From positions 78,993-142,992 of the forward strand of contig CAJOGI010000002.1 in the NCBI GenBank assembly GCA_905234075.1: a stretch of 64,000 nucleotides of DNA, given 5' to 3'. Below the pieces are notes generated by a model. It was not told where the DNA came from and made no database searches. It saw only the letters and a program-made list of their open reading frames with translations. The position numbers and the translations under genes were made by a program. Within the stretch, counting starts at the first letter, position 1; each line of letters starts with the position of its first letter. Of this stretch, positions 1 to 7,237 are shown in pieces. The stretch comes from an uncultured Synergistales bacterium. GTDB lineage: Bacteria; Synergistota; Synergistia; Synergistales; Aminobacteriaceae.

Positions 1-2
1 TG

Positions 3-347
3 TGCAGAATTATGGATTACGGGAAGTACCGCTATCAGTTGCAGAAAAAAGAAAAGGACGCTCGCAAGAAGCAAAAGGTCCAAGCCCTGAAAGAAATCAA
101 AATGCGCCCGAAAATCGACGAGCACGATTTTGATTTTAAGACGAAGGCCGTGAGAACTTTTTTAGAGAGCGGACACAGAGTAAAAGTGTCGGTGTTCTTC
201 AGAGGCCGCGAGATGTCTTTTCTTGAGAGAGGCGAGGAAGTATTGAACCGCGTCATGGCAGAGTGCGAGGACGTTGGCAAATGCGAGTCTAAGCCCATGA
301 TGGAAGGGCGTTACATGAGGCTCTTATTAACACCGTTAAAGAGTTAG
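3..347 (+). CDS. infC: Translation initiation factor IF-3, C-terminal part (5' truncated by window edge)
   Basis: The reading frame is open from base 3 and begins C-R-I-MDYGKYRYQ, the conserved linker/start of the IF-3 C-terminal domain. The true start therefore lies outside the window. The rest (FKTKAVRTFLESGHRVKV, then FRGREMSFLERG) is the C-domain that binds the 30S platform, blocks premature 50S joining and monitors the start codon. Synteny with rpmI and rplT just downstream is the classical infC-rpmI-rplT operon. The stop codon TAG (345-347) lies inside a heptad repeat unit (342-373), so the last residues LKS are followed directly by repeat sequence. Identity is certain; only the N-terminal domain is missing. 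Confidence 0.96.
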   Translation, partial: CRIMDYGKYRYQLQKKEKDARKKQKVQALKEIKMRPKIDEHDFDFKTKAVRTFLESGHRVKVSVFFRGREMSFLERGEEVLNRVMAECEDVGKCESKPMMEGRYMRLLLTPLKS

Positions 348-373
348 GAGTTAGGAAGTAGGAGTTAGGAGGT
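342..373 (+). repeat. 32-bp G-rich heptad repeat unit at the infC 3' end
   Basis: This unit is made of degenerate heptads GTTAGGA/AGTAGGA and ends in AGGAGGT. By hand alignment it matches the unit in csaB (52666-52697, opposite orientation) at about 28 of 32 positions. It contains the infC stop codon and sits in the infC-rpmI gap. Its terminal AGGAGG is too far from rpmI to be that gene's ribosome-binding site; rpmI has its own GAAAGGAG at 417-424. Confidence 0.8.
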
Positions 374-437
374 TAAAAATCTCTGACATTTCTCATTAAT
401 AACTCATAAAAATCTTGAAAGGAGAAAAAATTTTCAA

Positions 438-641
438 ATGGCAAAGCAGAAATTAAAATCACACAGCGGCGCAAAGAAAAGATTTTTCAAAACCGCTTCA
501 GGCAAATTCGCGTATCGCAAGTGCAGCAGGTCGCATATTCTTGTTCACAAGAAGCCGTCAAGAATGCGCAGACTTAAAGAAACAGGCTACGTAACGGAAA
601 CTTTAACCGAGCAGATGAGACATTTGCTCCCCTATGATTAA
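438..641 (+). CDS. rpmI: 50S ribosomal protein L35
   Basis: This 67-residue basic protein begins MAKQKLKSHSGAKKRFF, contains the typical G(K)FAYRKCSRSHILVHK segment and ends MRHLLPYD, all standard L35 features and length. It is a structural component of the large ribosomal subunit. The ATG is preceded by GAAAGGAG with a somewhat long spacer. It lies between infC and rplT in the conserved order. In other bacteria the operon is autoregulated by L20 acting on the mRNA leader; that leader would lie upstream of this window, so regulation cannot be read here. Confidence 0.97.
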   Translation: MAKQKLKSHSGAKKRFFKTASGKFAYRKCSRSHILVHKKPSRMRRLKETGYVTETLTEQMRHLLPYD

Positions 642-665
642 TTATTTTGAAAGGAGTATTAAATC

Positions 666-1016
666 ATGAGAGTTAAAGGCGCATCAGCAAGCGACAAGAA
701 ACGCGAGAAACTATTTAAGATTACAAAAGGCTACTGGGGACAGCGCAAGAACGTTTACCGCAGGGCACGTGAGGCATTTTTAGCGGCACTGTCAAGAGCA
801 TACGTTGACCGCAAACGCAAGAAGCGCGACTTCCGCAGATTATGGATTACACGTATCAGCGCGGCAGTCAGAGCTGAGGGAATGAGCTACAGCGTATTCA
901 TGAACGGTTTGAAAAAAGCCGGTATCAACATGAACAGAAAGATGCTTTCAGAGCTTGCCATTCATGACGCAAACGCATTCAGAGAGCTTGTCGCAAAGGT
1001 GAAGGCTGTGAAATAA
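666..1016 (+). CDS. rplT: 50S ribosomal protein L20
   Basis: This 116-residue basic protein has the L20 hallmarks KGYWGQRKNVYRRAREA near residue 25 and DFRRLWITRISAAVRA near residue 60, ending in the usual helical globular domain. L20 is a primary 23S rRNA binder needed early in 50S assembly and represses its own operon in well-studied bacteria. A GAAAGGAG motif precedes the ATG. The TAA stop overlaps the pheS ATG by one base (1016), which implies translational coupling of the ribosomal and PheRS genes. Confidence 0.97.
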   Translation: MRVKGASASDKKREKLFKITKGYWGQRKNVYRRAREAFLAALSRAYVDRKRKKRDFRRLWITRISAAVRAEGMSYSVFMNGLKKAGINMNRKMLSELAIHDANAFRELVAKVKAVK

Positions 1017-2068
1017 TGCCCGAAGTTAATGATTTGAATATTCAAGCCGTAAAAGAAAATTTCGATGCGGCATTGAGGGCTGTATCAAATCTCGAAGAAC
1101 TTGATGAAATTCGCGTAAGGTTTACCGGGAAAAAAGGAGACCTTACGCTTTTATTAAGGGGACTTGGAAAATTACCGCCCGAACAGCGCAAAGAAGCCGG
1201 CCAAGAAGTTAATAAATTACGCGATGAAATAGAACACGAGCTGGAAATTACCGGCAAAAAAATCCGCGACTCTGAGAACGAAAAAAAAGAAATCAACGAG
1301 CGCATTGACGTAACTTTATCTGAAAAAGGACGCACCGCCGGAGCTTTTCACCCTGTAATGCAGACTATGCACGAGATAGCTAATATAATGCAGGGCTTGG
1401 GCTATTCAGTCGCAACAGGGCCGGAAAAAGAAGAAGAATTTTATAATTTCGAGTGTCTCAACGTTCCCTCATGGCACCCGGCACGCGATATGCAGGACAC
1501 TTTTTATTTTCCTGACGGAACTTTATTACGAACTCATACATCGCCCGTGCAGATTCGTTCCATGCTGAAATACGGTGCGCCGCTTAGAATAATTTGTCCC
1601 GGAAAAGTTTACAGGCGTGACAACGACACGACACACTCTCCGATGTTTAATCAAATGGAGGGGTTATTGATCGATAAAAATGTCCCCTTCAGCGTCATGA
1701 AAGGCACAATGTCGGAAATGTTAAACGCCTTCTTCGGACGCAGTCTGAAATACAGATTTCGCGCAAGCTATTTCCCGTTCACCGAGCCTTCAATGGAGCT
1801 TGATATTGAGTGCGTAGAATGTTCAGGGCATGACGAACACTGCCGCGTATGTCATGGAACAGGCTGGCTTGAAGTCGTCGGAATGGGCATGGTCCACCCG
1901 AACGTAATACGCGCCGGAAAGATCGATCCGGAAATTTATAACGGTTTTGCTTTTGGAATTGGCCTTGACCGAATGGCTATGCTTAAATATGGAATTTCGG
2001 ATTTAAGATTATTATTTGACGGCAACGTTTCTTATTTTATGTCGGGATTTAATTCAGGTAGGAGGTAG
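1016..2068 (+). CDS. pheS: Phenylalanine--tRNA ligase alpha subunit
   Basis: This 350-residue class II synthetase catalytic subunit of the (alpha beta)2 PheRS charges tRNA-Phe. It has an N-terminal coiled-coil arm (about 1-95), class II motif 1 (HPVMQTMHEIANIMQGLGYS, about 117), motif 2 around RTHTSPVQIR (about 172) with the RRDNDTTHSP loop, and motif 3 FGIGLDRMAMLKYGISDLR near the end. A CxxC...CxxC cluster at about 265-282, common in bacterial PheS, is intact. It overlaps rplT and is followed by pheT after 6 bases. The final residues SGRR and the TAG stop are encoded by a partial heptad repeat (2056-2073), replacing the usual short C-terminal tail. Confidence 0.97.
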   Translation: MPEVNDLNIQAVKENFDAALRAVSNLEELDEIRVRFTGKKGDLTLLLRGLGKLPPEQRKEAGQEVNKLRDEIEHELEITGKKIRDSENEKKEINERIDVTLSEKGRTAGAFHPVMQTMHEIANIMQGLGYSVATGPEKEEEFYNFECLNVPSWHPARDMQDTFYFPDGTLLRTHTSPVQIRSMLKYGAPLRIICPGKVYRRDNDTTHSPMFNQMEGLLIDKNVPFSVMKGTMSEMLNAFFGRSLKYRFRASYFPFTEPSMELDIECVECSGHDEHCRVCHGTGWLEVVGMGMVHPNVIRAGKIDPEIYNGFAFGIGLDRMAMLKYGISDLRLLFDGNVSYFMSGFNSGRR

Positions 2069-2073
2069 GAAGT
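2056..2073 (+). repeat. Partial heptad repeat forming the pheS terminus and the pheT ribosome-binding site
   Basis: The sequence AGGTAGGAGGTAGGAAGT is about two and a half heptads of the dispersed G-rich repeat. It encodes the last two Arg codons and the TAG stop of pheS. It also places GGAGG about 11 bases before the pheT ATG (2075), so one repeat fragment serves as both termination and initiation signal. Confidence 0.7.
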
Positions 2074-2074
2074 C

Positions 2075-4483
2075 ATGTTAGTTTCATGGGAATTGTTAAA
2101 AAATTTCATTGACATTGAGCCTTTAGATTTAACTCCCGAAGCGTTGGCCGAGCGTTTAACTTTTTCCGGAGCTGAAGTCGAGGGAATTACATACACCGCC
2201 GGCAAAATGAAGGGCGTTGTCGCTGCACGTGTTGACGCTTTAGAAAATCACACGGCAGAGAAAAAATATTTAGTTGCTCATCTTAATACGGGCAGCGGAG
2301 AACATGTCTGCGTTACAAGCGCAACGAACGTCAAAAAAGGCGATTTAGTTTTTTATGCAGGAGCCGGAGCAGTCCTTCCCAACGGAATGGAACTCGGCAC
2401 AAGAGATTTTCACGGCGTTGAGAGTTCTGGAATGATGTTATCAGCCGAAGAGCTTGGCCTTCATGATGTTGATGATCCGTCGGGGCTTTTAATTCTGCCT
2501 AACGACGCGAAGCCGGGCGACAAAGCTGAAAATTTATATCATATCGGCGATGTTATTTTAGATGTATCGATAACTCCCAATCGCGGCGATTTGTTAAGCA
2601 TTTTAGGAATGGCACGCGAGATTAAAGGCTTATATCCTAAGTCAATATTAAAAAATCCTGAATGGCTCACCCCCCTGAAACAAGATAAAGAATGGCCCGA
2701 AGAGTTCGGAAATATATCGCTTCCTGATAAAGGCTGCTTGTGTTACCGTCTTGGCCTCGCGACCGGCGCGAAAATGGCTCCGTCTCCGCTTACGATAAAA
2801 ATTGACTTGGCTCACTTGGGAATGAGGCCGATTATCAACGCCGTTGACGTTACTAATTACGTTATGATGATGTTGGGACAGCCCCTGCACGCCTTCGACT
2901 TAAATACGCTTCCTGCCCGTGAAATAACCGTGAGAGCAGCTCATGAGGGCGAAAAAATGATGACGCTTGACGGCAAGGAAAGATTATTGACCGAAAAAGA
3001 TATGTTAATAACAAGCGGCGGAGAAGCCATAGCCTTAGCAGGAGTAATGGGCGGTGAGCAGACTGGAATTAACGGCGACACAAGCACAATAGTTATCGAG
3101 AGCGCGTGTTTCTCGCCCGTCCGGGTCGGCCACACGTCAAGAAGATTAGGAATAAATTCAGAAGCAGCTTTCAGATTTTCAAGAACTGTTGACCCAAATT
3201 TAAGCAAGACGGCTTTGCTTGCCGCTACGAATCTAATTAAAGAATGGTGCGGAGCTGAAGTCAGTTATAAGCCGTTAAGCGCAGAGAACGAAATCAGTGC
3301 GCCCAAGCCCGTTAAATTAACGCGCAAAAAATTATCGACTTATTTATCATGGGGCAACATGAGCGAGGCCGAGAAAATTCTTGACGGTTTCGGAATTAAA
3401 TATATTAAGGGCAATAATGACGAAAAAATATTCATGCCTCCGACCTCGCGCCCTGATATTACGATTGAAGAGGATTTAATCGAAGAAGTCGGACGCTTCA
3501 TAGGCTATAACGATGTCGCTGAAAAATTGCCCGGTGAACTTCCAAGACGTGCCGATATCGGATCAGAAATGGAGCTTTCAGGCTTCGTCAGAAATTCTTT
3601 AATCGCACGCGGATATACTGAAGTTGTTACGTATAGCTTTTTGCCCGAAGATTTTCCGGAAAAATTGAGGCTCTCAAGCGATGACGTTCGAGCAAAGCCG
3701 CTGAAAATCGCTAACCCTATAAGCCGCGATCAGATGGCAATGAGAACAACTTTGCTGCCGGGACTTTTAATGGGATTGAAGACTGCTGTAACATCAGGAT
3801 GGCGCGACCCCGTGAGAATTTTTGAGCAGGGAAAAATATTTTTATTTGACAACACCGAAATTGAGCACGTCGCAGGAATTTTATTTAACGGTGCTGACAC
3901 GCGCTCGCCGTTCGATAACAGAGCCGAGAATTTTTATAATATTAAGGCCGACGTTGAAGCGTTGATAATGTCGCGAGGATTTACGCCGGTATTCAAGGCA
4001 GGCCAAGAGCCCTTCACCCACGCAGGACAGACCGCAGATATTTTCATTAACGAAAATAAAATCGGTTTCGTTGCGCGGTTAAAGCCAAGCATAGAGCAGG
4101 AGCTTGACGTTAGCGGCGTATATGCCTTTGAAATTGATTTAACGCTTCTCGTGAATAAAAACAAGCCCGTATTTACGCCATCGAGTCAGTTCCCTGCGTC
4201 CTTCCGCGATATTTCGCTTTTAGTTTCGATTGATAAAAGCAACGACGAAGTTATGAGGGACATCAGCTCATCAGTAAGAGAGGCCGCAGGAAATGAATTA
4301 ACGCTCGAAAAATTGAGGCTCTTTGATATTTACGAGGGCAAGGGTATTCCTGAAGGCTTCAGAAGTCTTGCATATTCTTTGGCTTATCTTTCGCATGAAA
4401 GGACGCTTAAAGACGAAGAGGTCGAGCATGTTCACAATAACGTCCGCGAGAGTCTGAAGAGAAAAGGCTACGTTATCCGTTAA
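2075..4483 (+). CDS. pheT: Phenylalanine--tRNA ligase beta subunit
   Basis: At 802 residues this is the normal length for bacterial PheT. The order of domains is complete: N-terminal segment with WELLKNFIDIE, tRNA-binding OB fold (about 40-150), B3/B4 editing domain containing NRGDLLSILGMAREIKGLY (about 170) and MRPIINAVDVTNYVM (about 250), B5 domain with RPDITIEEDLIEEVGRFIGY (about 465), pseudo-catalytic core, and C-terminal FDX-ACB anticodon-binding domain (about 710-802, ending KRKGYVIR). It pairs with PheS and hydrolyses misacylated Tyr-tRNA-Phe. The ATG at 2075 follows GGAGG supplied by the repeat fragment. It is the last gene of this operon. Confidence 0.97.
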   Translation: MLVSWELLKNFIDIEPLDLTPEALAERLTFSGAEVEGITYTAGKMKGVVAARVDALENHTAEKKYLVAHLNTGSGEHVCVTSATNVKKGDLVFYAGAGAVLPNGMELGTRDFHGVESSGMMLSAEELGLHDVDDPSGLLILPNDAKPGDKAENLYHIGDVILDVSITPNRGDLLSILGMAREIKGLYPKSILKNPEWLTPLKQDKEWPEEFGNISLPDKGCLCYRLGLATGAKMAPSPLTIKIDLAHLGMRPIINAVDVTNYVMMMLGQPLHAFDLNTLPAREITVRAAHEGEKMMTLDGKERLLTEKDMLITSGGEAIALAGVMGGEQTGINGDTSTIVIESACFSPVRVGHTSRRLGINSEAAFRFSRTVDPNLSKTALLAATNLIKEWCGAEVSYKPLSAENEISAPKPVKLTRKKLSTYLSWGNMSEAEKILDGFGIKYIKGNNDEKIFMPPTSRPDITIEEDLIEEVGRFIGYNDVAEKLPGELPRRADIGSEMELSGFVRNSLIARGYTEVVTYSFLPEDFPEKLRLSSDDVRAKPLKIANPISRDQMAMRTTLLPGLLMGLKTAVTSGWRDPVRIFEQGKIFLFDNTEIEHVAGILFNGADTRSPFDNRAENFYNIKADVEALIMSRGFTPVFKAGQEPFTHAGQTADIFINENKIGFVARLKPSIEQELDVSGVYAFEIDLTLLVNKNKPVFTPSSQFPASFRDISLLVSIDKSNDEVMRDISSSVREAAGNELTLEKLRLFDIYEGKGIPEGFRSLAYSLAYLSHERTLKDEEVEHVHNNVRESLKRKGYVIR

Positions 4484-4492
4484 ATTAAAAGC

Positions 4493-4519
4493 AGTCCCTC
4501 CGCAGTACGCAGAGGGGCT
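4493..4519. terminator. Possible bidirectional terminator between convergent pheT and the minus-strand cluster
   Basis: AGTCCCTC (4493-4500) can pair with GAGGGGCT (4512-4519), an 8-bp stem with one G-U pair and an 11-base loop. The downstream T tracts on either strand are short and interrupted, so this is a moderate call supported mainly by its position between convergent genes. Confidence 0.45.
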
Positions 4520-4760
4520 AAAATTTTGTCTGATTTTCATTTTTTTGAAAGTTTTTTATGAAAAGCCACGCCTGCCATATTCCGAAGCCCGTTATTAATG
4601 GAATTGCAGAGAGCGAAATAAAAATATTAAATCCGTTTTCAGAAAGCCAGCCTGAACACCATACGCTCAAAAAAGCATAGCCGGCGATGACGAGCCCGGC
4701 CGATAGAACTTTCCCGAACATAAAAACATCTTTAAGACCGTTAAAATTAAATTTTTTCAT
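4518..4760 (-). CDS. Small membrane protein with two predicted transmembrane helices
   Basis: I do not recognise this protein with certainty. From the preferred ATG (4760) it begins MKKFNFNGLKDVFMFGK and has two hydrophobic segments (around VLSAGLVIAGYAFLSVW and FISLSAIPLITGFGIW), ending in a charged tail. An upstream TTG at 4781 would overlap the rsmG 3' end; neither start has a clear Shine-Dalgarno motif. Size and two-helix topology recall AtpI-like accessory proteins, but no diagnostic motif was seen and no ATP synthase genes are nearby. It is the last gene of the minus-strand cluster, just downstream of rsmG. Confidence 0.6.
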   Translation of the reverse strand: MKKFNFNGLKDVFMFGKVLSAGLVIAGYAFLSVWCSGWLSENGFNIFISLSAIPLITGFGIWQAWLFIKNFQKNENQTKF

Positions 4761-4771
4761 TTTCTTATTTT

Positions 4772-5419
4772 TTATTCCCAAAATTTTTTATTGCCTGCGA
4801 GTCCCGGCCTTCGAGGAAAATTTTTAGGGCAGGGCGAAATTTTTTCCCACGTTACTAAGCATTTTGAAGAATTTTCATCGCCGTAGAAATTCAATGACGG
4901 CGTTTTAAGGCCAAGCCTGCGCCATTTATCATTTACTTCTGAAATTTCTTCGTGAACTTTTTCGCCCTTGAAAGTTAAAATTTTTCCGCCGGTTTTCACT
5001 AAAGGCGATAATAATTCTGCTGTAACTCCTGCTGAAGCTAACGCACGCGCTCCGGCCAAGTCAAATTCTTCACGATGTAACGCTGCAAAATCTTCGCTTC
5101 TCGAGCAAATTATACTTATGTTCTTAATTTCGAGGGCGTTAATAATTTCGCGAACTGCCTCGCATTTTTTATTAATGCTGTCGAGCAAAGTTATATTCAA
5201 GTCCGGCCTGTAGACCGCCCAGACAACTCCAGGAAGACCTCCGCCGCTTCCAACGTCAATAATTTTTCCTGATGCAGGCAAAAATTTTAACGAAGGCTCG
5301 CAGTCAAGAATTTGAAGATTAAAAATTTCTTCCGCTCCTCTTGTTCCCGTAAGCCTTGCGCGTTTGCAGTTCGCTAATAATTCGGCATATTTATATAACG
5401 TGGATTTTTGAGGGCTCAT
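4772..5419 (-). CDS. rsmG: 16S rRNA (guanine-527-N7) methyltransferase RsmG
   Basis: This 215-residue SAM-dependent methyltransferase has the GidB/RsmG pattern: TRGAEEIFNLQILDC (about 25), the SAM-binding loop KIIDVGSGGGLPGVVWAV (about 52-69), LLDSINKKCEAVREI (about 78) and the catalytic-region ARALAS segment. The C-terminal tail is basic and Pro-rich (PKNFPRRPGLAGNKKFWE). It modifies G527 in the 530 loop of 16S rRNA; loss gives low-level streptomycin resistance in other bacteria. Its start overlaps the 3' end of the nitroreductase gene by 29 bases, indicating coupled translation. Confidence 0.92.
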   Translation of the reverse strand: MSPQKSTLYKYAELLANCKRARLTGTRGAEEIFNLQILDCEPSLKFLPASGKIIDVGSGGGLPGVVWAVYRPDLNITLLDSINKKCEAVREIINALEIKNISIICSRSEDFAALHREEFDLAGARALASAGVTAELLSPLVKTGGKILTFKGEKVHEEISEVNDKWRRLGLKTPSLNFYGDENSSKCLVTWEKISPCPKNFPRRPGLAGNKKFWE

Positions 5420-5885
5420 AGCGGTCTTCCTGAGGGTGTTTATTTTTAGGATAGCCTACGGGAATTAACGTGAATGCTCTGAAATTTTCAGGCGTTTTTA
5501 AGATTTCTTCGACTGCTTTCATTATCTCCTCGTGCGGAGCAACTCCAAGCATGACTGCACCAAGCCCAAGCTCTTCAGCTTCGAGCAAAATATTTTCAGT
5601 CGCTATAGCCATGTCTATTTGAACCATAGCAGGCGCGGCAAGATTATCAGTTCTATAGCAAGGGACGATTACGACTGGAGCATTTTTTGCCGGCGTTGCG
5701 TAGGGCGTAACCTGTGAAAGTTTTTCGATTATATTTTTGTCAGTCGTAACGTAAAATTCCCAAGGCTGCTGATTTACTGCCGACGGAGCTGCCATTGCAG
5801 CGCGTAAAATTTTCACGATTAAACCGTTAGGAACTTCTTTGTCTTCAAACTGACGGACGCTTACTCGGCTAAATATTGCGTTCAT
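5391..5885 (-). CDS. Nitroreductase-family FMN oxidoreductase
   Basis: This 164-residue short nitroreductase shows the family's FMN-contact motifs: FSRVSVRQFEDKEV at the N terminus, APSAVNQQPWEFYV (about 35), and the dimer-interface helix QIDMAIATENILLEAEELGLG with AVMLGV (about 90-112). Such proteins use NAD(P)H to reduce nitroaromatics, quinones or flavins; the substrate cannot be read from sequence. In this short subfamily the insert domains are absent. Its start overlaps the HEPN gene 3' end (17 bases) and its end overlaps rsmG, so it sits mid-operon. Confidence 0.85.
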   Translation of the reverse strand: MNAIFSRVSVRQFEDKEVPNGLIVKILRAAMAAPSAVNQQPWEFYVTTDKNIIEKLSQVTPYATPAKNAPVVIVPCYRTDNLAAPAMVQIDMAIATENILLEAEELGLGAVMLGVAPHEEIMKAVEEILKTPENFRAFTLIPVGYPKNKHPQEDRYEPSKIHVI

Positions 5886-6303
5886 TAATTTTTTCCTCCA
5901 TTTCTGCCCAGCATTTTTCTAAATACGGGCGTATTGTATCCAAAAATATTTTTGCATTGTCTATTTGCTTTTGTGCTTCTTCATTAGAGACCGTGTAAAA
6001 TTCTCCATAATCGGCTTCTGTTCTTACTTCAAAGGCTGTGCATATTATGTCAGAAAGAGTATCATCAAAAATTTTTGTTTTAATGTAATTTTTTCTGAAA
6101 TAAGAAATTATGCTTGAATGTTTTGAAGCGTTGAAGCCATTTAGTAACGTAACTGCCACCATGCCATAAAAAATAGCGTAATAAGACCTCGTGGCGGATT
6201 CATTATTAAAGCCATTATCAAGATTATTTATAGCCGCGTTCAATGTTTCTTCAGCTCGTTCAAAACGATATTTAGATAAATCTACGCCGCGTCGTGTGTC
6301 CAT
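5869..6303 (-). CDS. HEPN-domain protein, partner of the upstream nucleotidyltransferase
   Basis: This 144-residue, mostly helical protein has the pattern FERAEETLNAAINNLDNG followed by SATRSYYAIFYGMVAVTLL (about 37-55) and a C-terminal helix AQKQIDNAKIFLDTIRPYL, typical of UPF0332-like HEPN proteins. HEPN domains often act as RNase toxins or as substrates of the paired MNT enzyme. The canonical RX4-6H RNase motif is not obvious, so catalysis is uncertain. It overlaps the MNT gene by 22 bases (MNT first), the arrangement of HEPN/MNT toxin-antitoxin pairs. It also overlaps the nitroreductase gene, so the pair is embedded in a metabolic operon. Confidence 0.75.
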   Translation of the reverse strand: MDTRRGVDLSKYRFERAEETLNAAINNLDNGFNNESATRSYYAIFYGMVAVTLLNGFNASKHSSIISYFRKNYIKTKIFDDTLSDIICTAFEVRTEADYGEFYTVSNEEAQKQIDNAKIFLDTIRPYLEKCWAEMEEKINERNI

Positions 6304-6647
6304 AGAACTATTCCCTCTTCATCAATATTAAAATAAAACGGAAGAGCGAAGAGCCATTCATTAAAATGATTGATTTCAATCGTTATTACAGAAAAAAGCA
6401 CATCACATTCCATTCCTAAATCCCACACAGTACGAGAAAGTTTTTTATGTATTTCACTGCCTAACCTGATTTCTCTTTTCGTCAACACTGCAATATCGAC
6501 ATCAGACTCCCAAGTGTTGTCGCCGCGAGCCACTGAGCCGTAAAGAATTATTTTTACAACATCATCGCCAAGCACTGACAAAATAGCTTTAACAACGTCA
6601 TCAAAAATTTCTTTATCGTCAAGAGTTATTCGCTTCGGCAATTCCAT
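6282..6647 (-). CDS. Minimal nucleotidyltransferase (MNT), putative antitoxin of a HEPN/MNT pair
   Basis: This 121-residue protein carries the polymerase-beta-like nucleotidyltransferase signature ILYGSVARGDNTWESDVDIAV (about 35-55), that is GSxxRG followed by the SDxD metal-binding pair, and a third acidic residue at EMCDV-like position (MECDVLF). In MNT/HEPN systems the MNT protein AMPylates or otherwise neutralises the HEPN toxin. It starts 3 bases after hisB ends and overlaps the HEPN gene. The assignment as antitoxin follows from the pairing and is inference; the nucleotidyltransferase fold is seen directly. Confidence 0.8.
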   Translation of the reverse strand: MELPKRITLDDKEIFDDVVKAILSVLGDDVVKIILYGSVARGDNTWESDVDIAVLTKREIRLGSEIHKKLSRTVWDLGMECDVLFSVITIEINHFNEWLFALPFYFNIDEEGIVLWTHDAA

Positions 6648-6649
6648 TC

Positions 6650-7237
6650 TTATATCACTCCCTTTGTTGAAGGAATTTCGTTTTTATATTCAGGATTAAT
6701 TTTAACGGCTTGGGCAATGCTCCTCGCGGCGGCCTTGAAAGCACATTCGATTATGTGATGAGCGTTAGTCCCTGCGAATTTTTTGAAGTGCAGAGTGCAA
6801 AGAGAATTTCTCACAAAGCCCAGCCAAAATTCCTGCGCAAGTTCCGTATCAAAATTCCCGACCTTTTGTGGCGTTATATTAATGTCCCAATTAAGATAAG
6901 CACGCCCGGAAAAATCAATCGCTGTCAAAATTAAAGCCTCGTCCATCGGCAAAATAATATTTCCGTAACGCGTTATGCCTTTTTTATCGCCAAGTGCCTG
7001 CGAAAATGCCTGCCCTAAACAAATTCCAACGTCCTCGACCGTGTGATGATAATCTACTTCAACATCGCCGGAGCAGTTTATTATTAAGTCAAAGCGTCCG
7101 TGCGCCGCAAACAACGTCAGCATATGATCAAGAAATCCGCAGCCCGTTTTAATTTTATTTTGTCCCGTGCCGTCAAGTTCGAGAAAAATTTTTATCTGTG
7201 TCTCTTTTGTGGCGCGTGAAATTTCTGCCTGCCTCAT
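6650..7237 (-). CDS. hisB: Imidazoleglycerol-phosphate dehydratase
   Basis: This 195-residue monofunctional HisB catalyses the sixth step of histidine synthesis, IGP to imidazole-acetol phosphate, with Mn-bound histidine clusters. Visible motifs are GCGFLDHMLTLFAAHGRFDL (about 32), DYHHTVEDVGICLGQ (about 62) and AHHIIECAFKAAARS (about 160). Length is normal. Its ATG overlaps the hisC stop (ATGA type, 7234-7237), so it is translationally coupled to hisC. Only hisC and hisB of the pathway are in this window. Confidence 0.96.
   Translation of the reverse strand: MRQAEISRATKETQIKIFLELDGTGQNKIKTGCGFLDHMLTLFAAHGRFDLIINCSGDVEVDYHHTVEDVGICLGQAFSQALGDKKGITRYGNIILPMDEALILTAIDFSGRAYLNWDINITPQKVGNFDTELAQEFWLGFVRNSLCTLHFKKFAGTNAHHIIECAFKAAARSIAQAVKINPEYKNEIPSTKGVI

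Noticed and set aside
4518..4760. Call as ATP synthase subunit AtpI
   Set aside because: Only size and two-helix topology fit; no diagnostic residues and no atp genes nearby.
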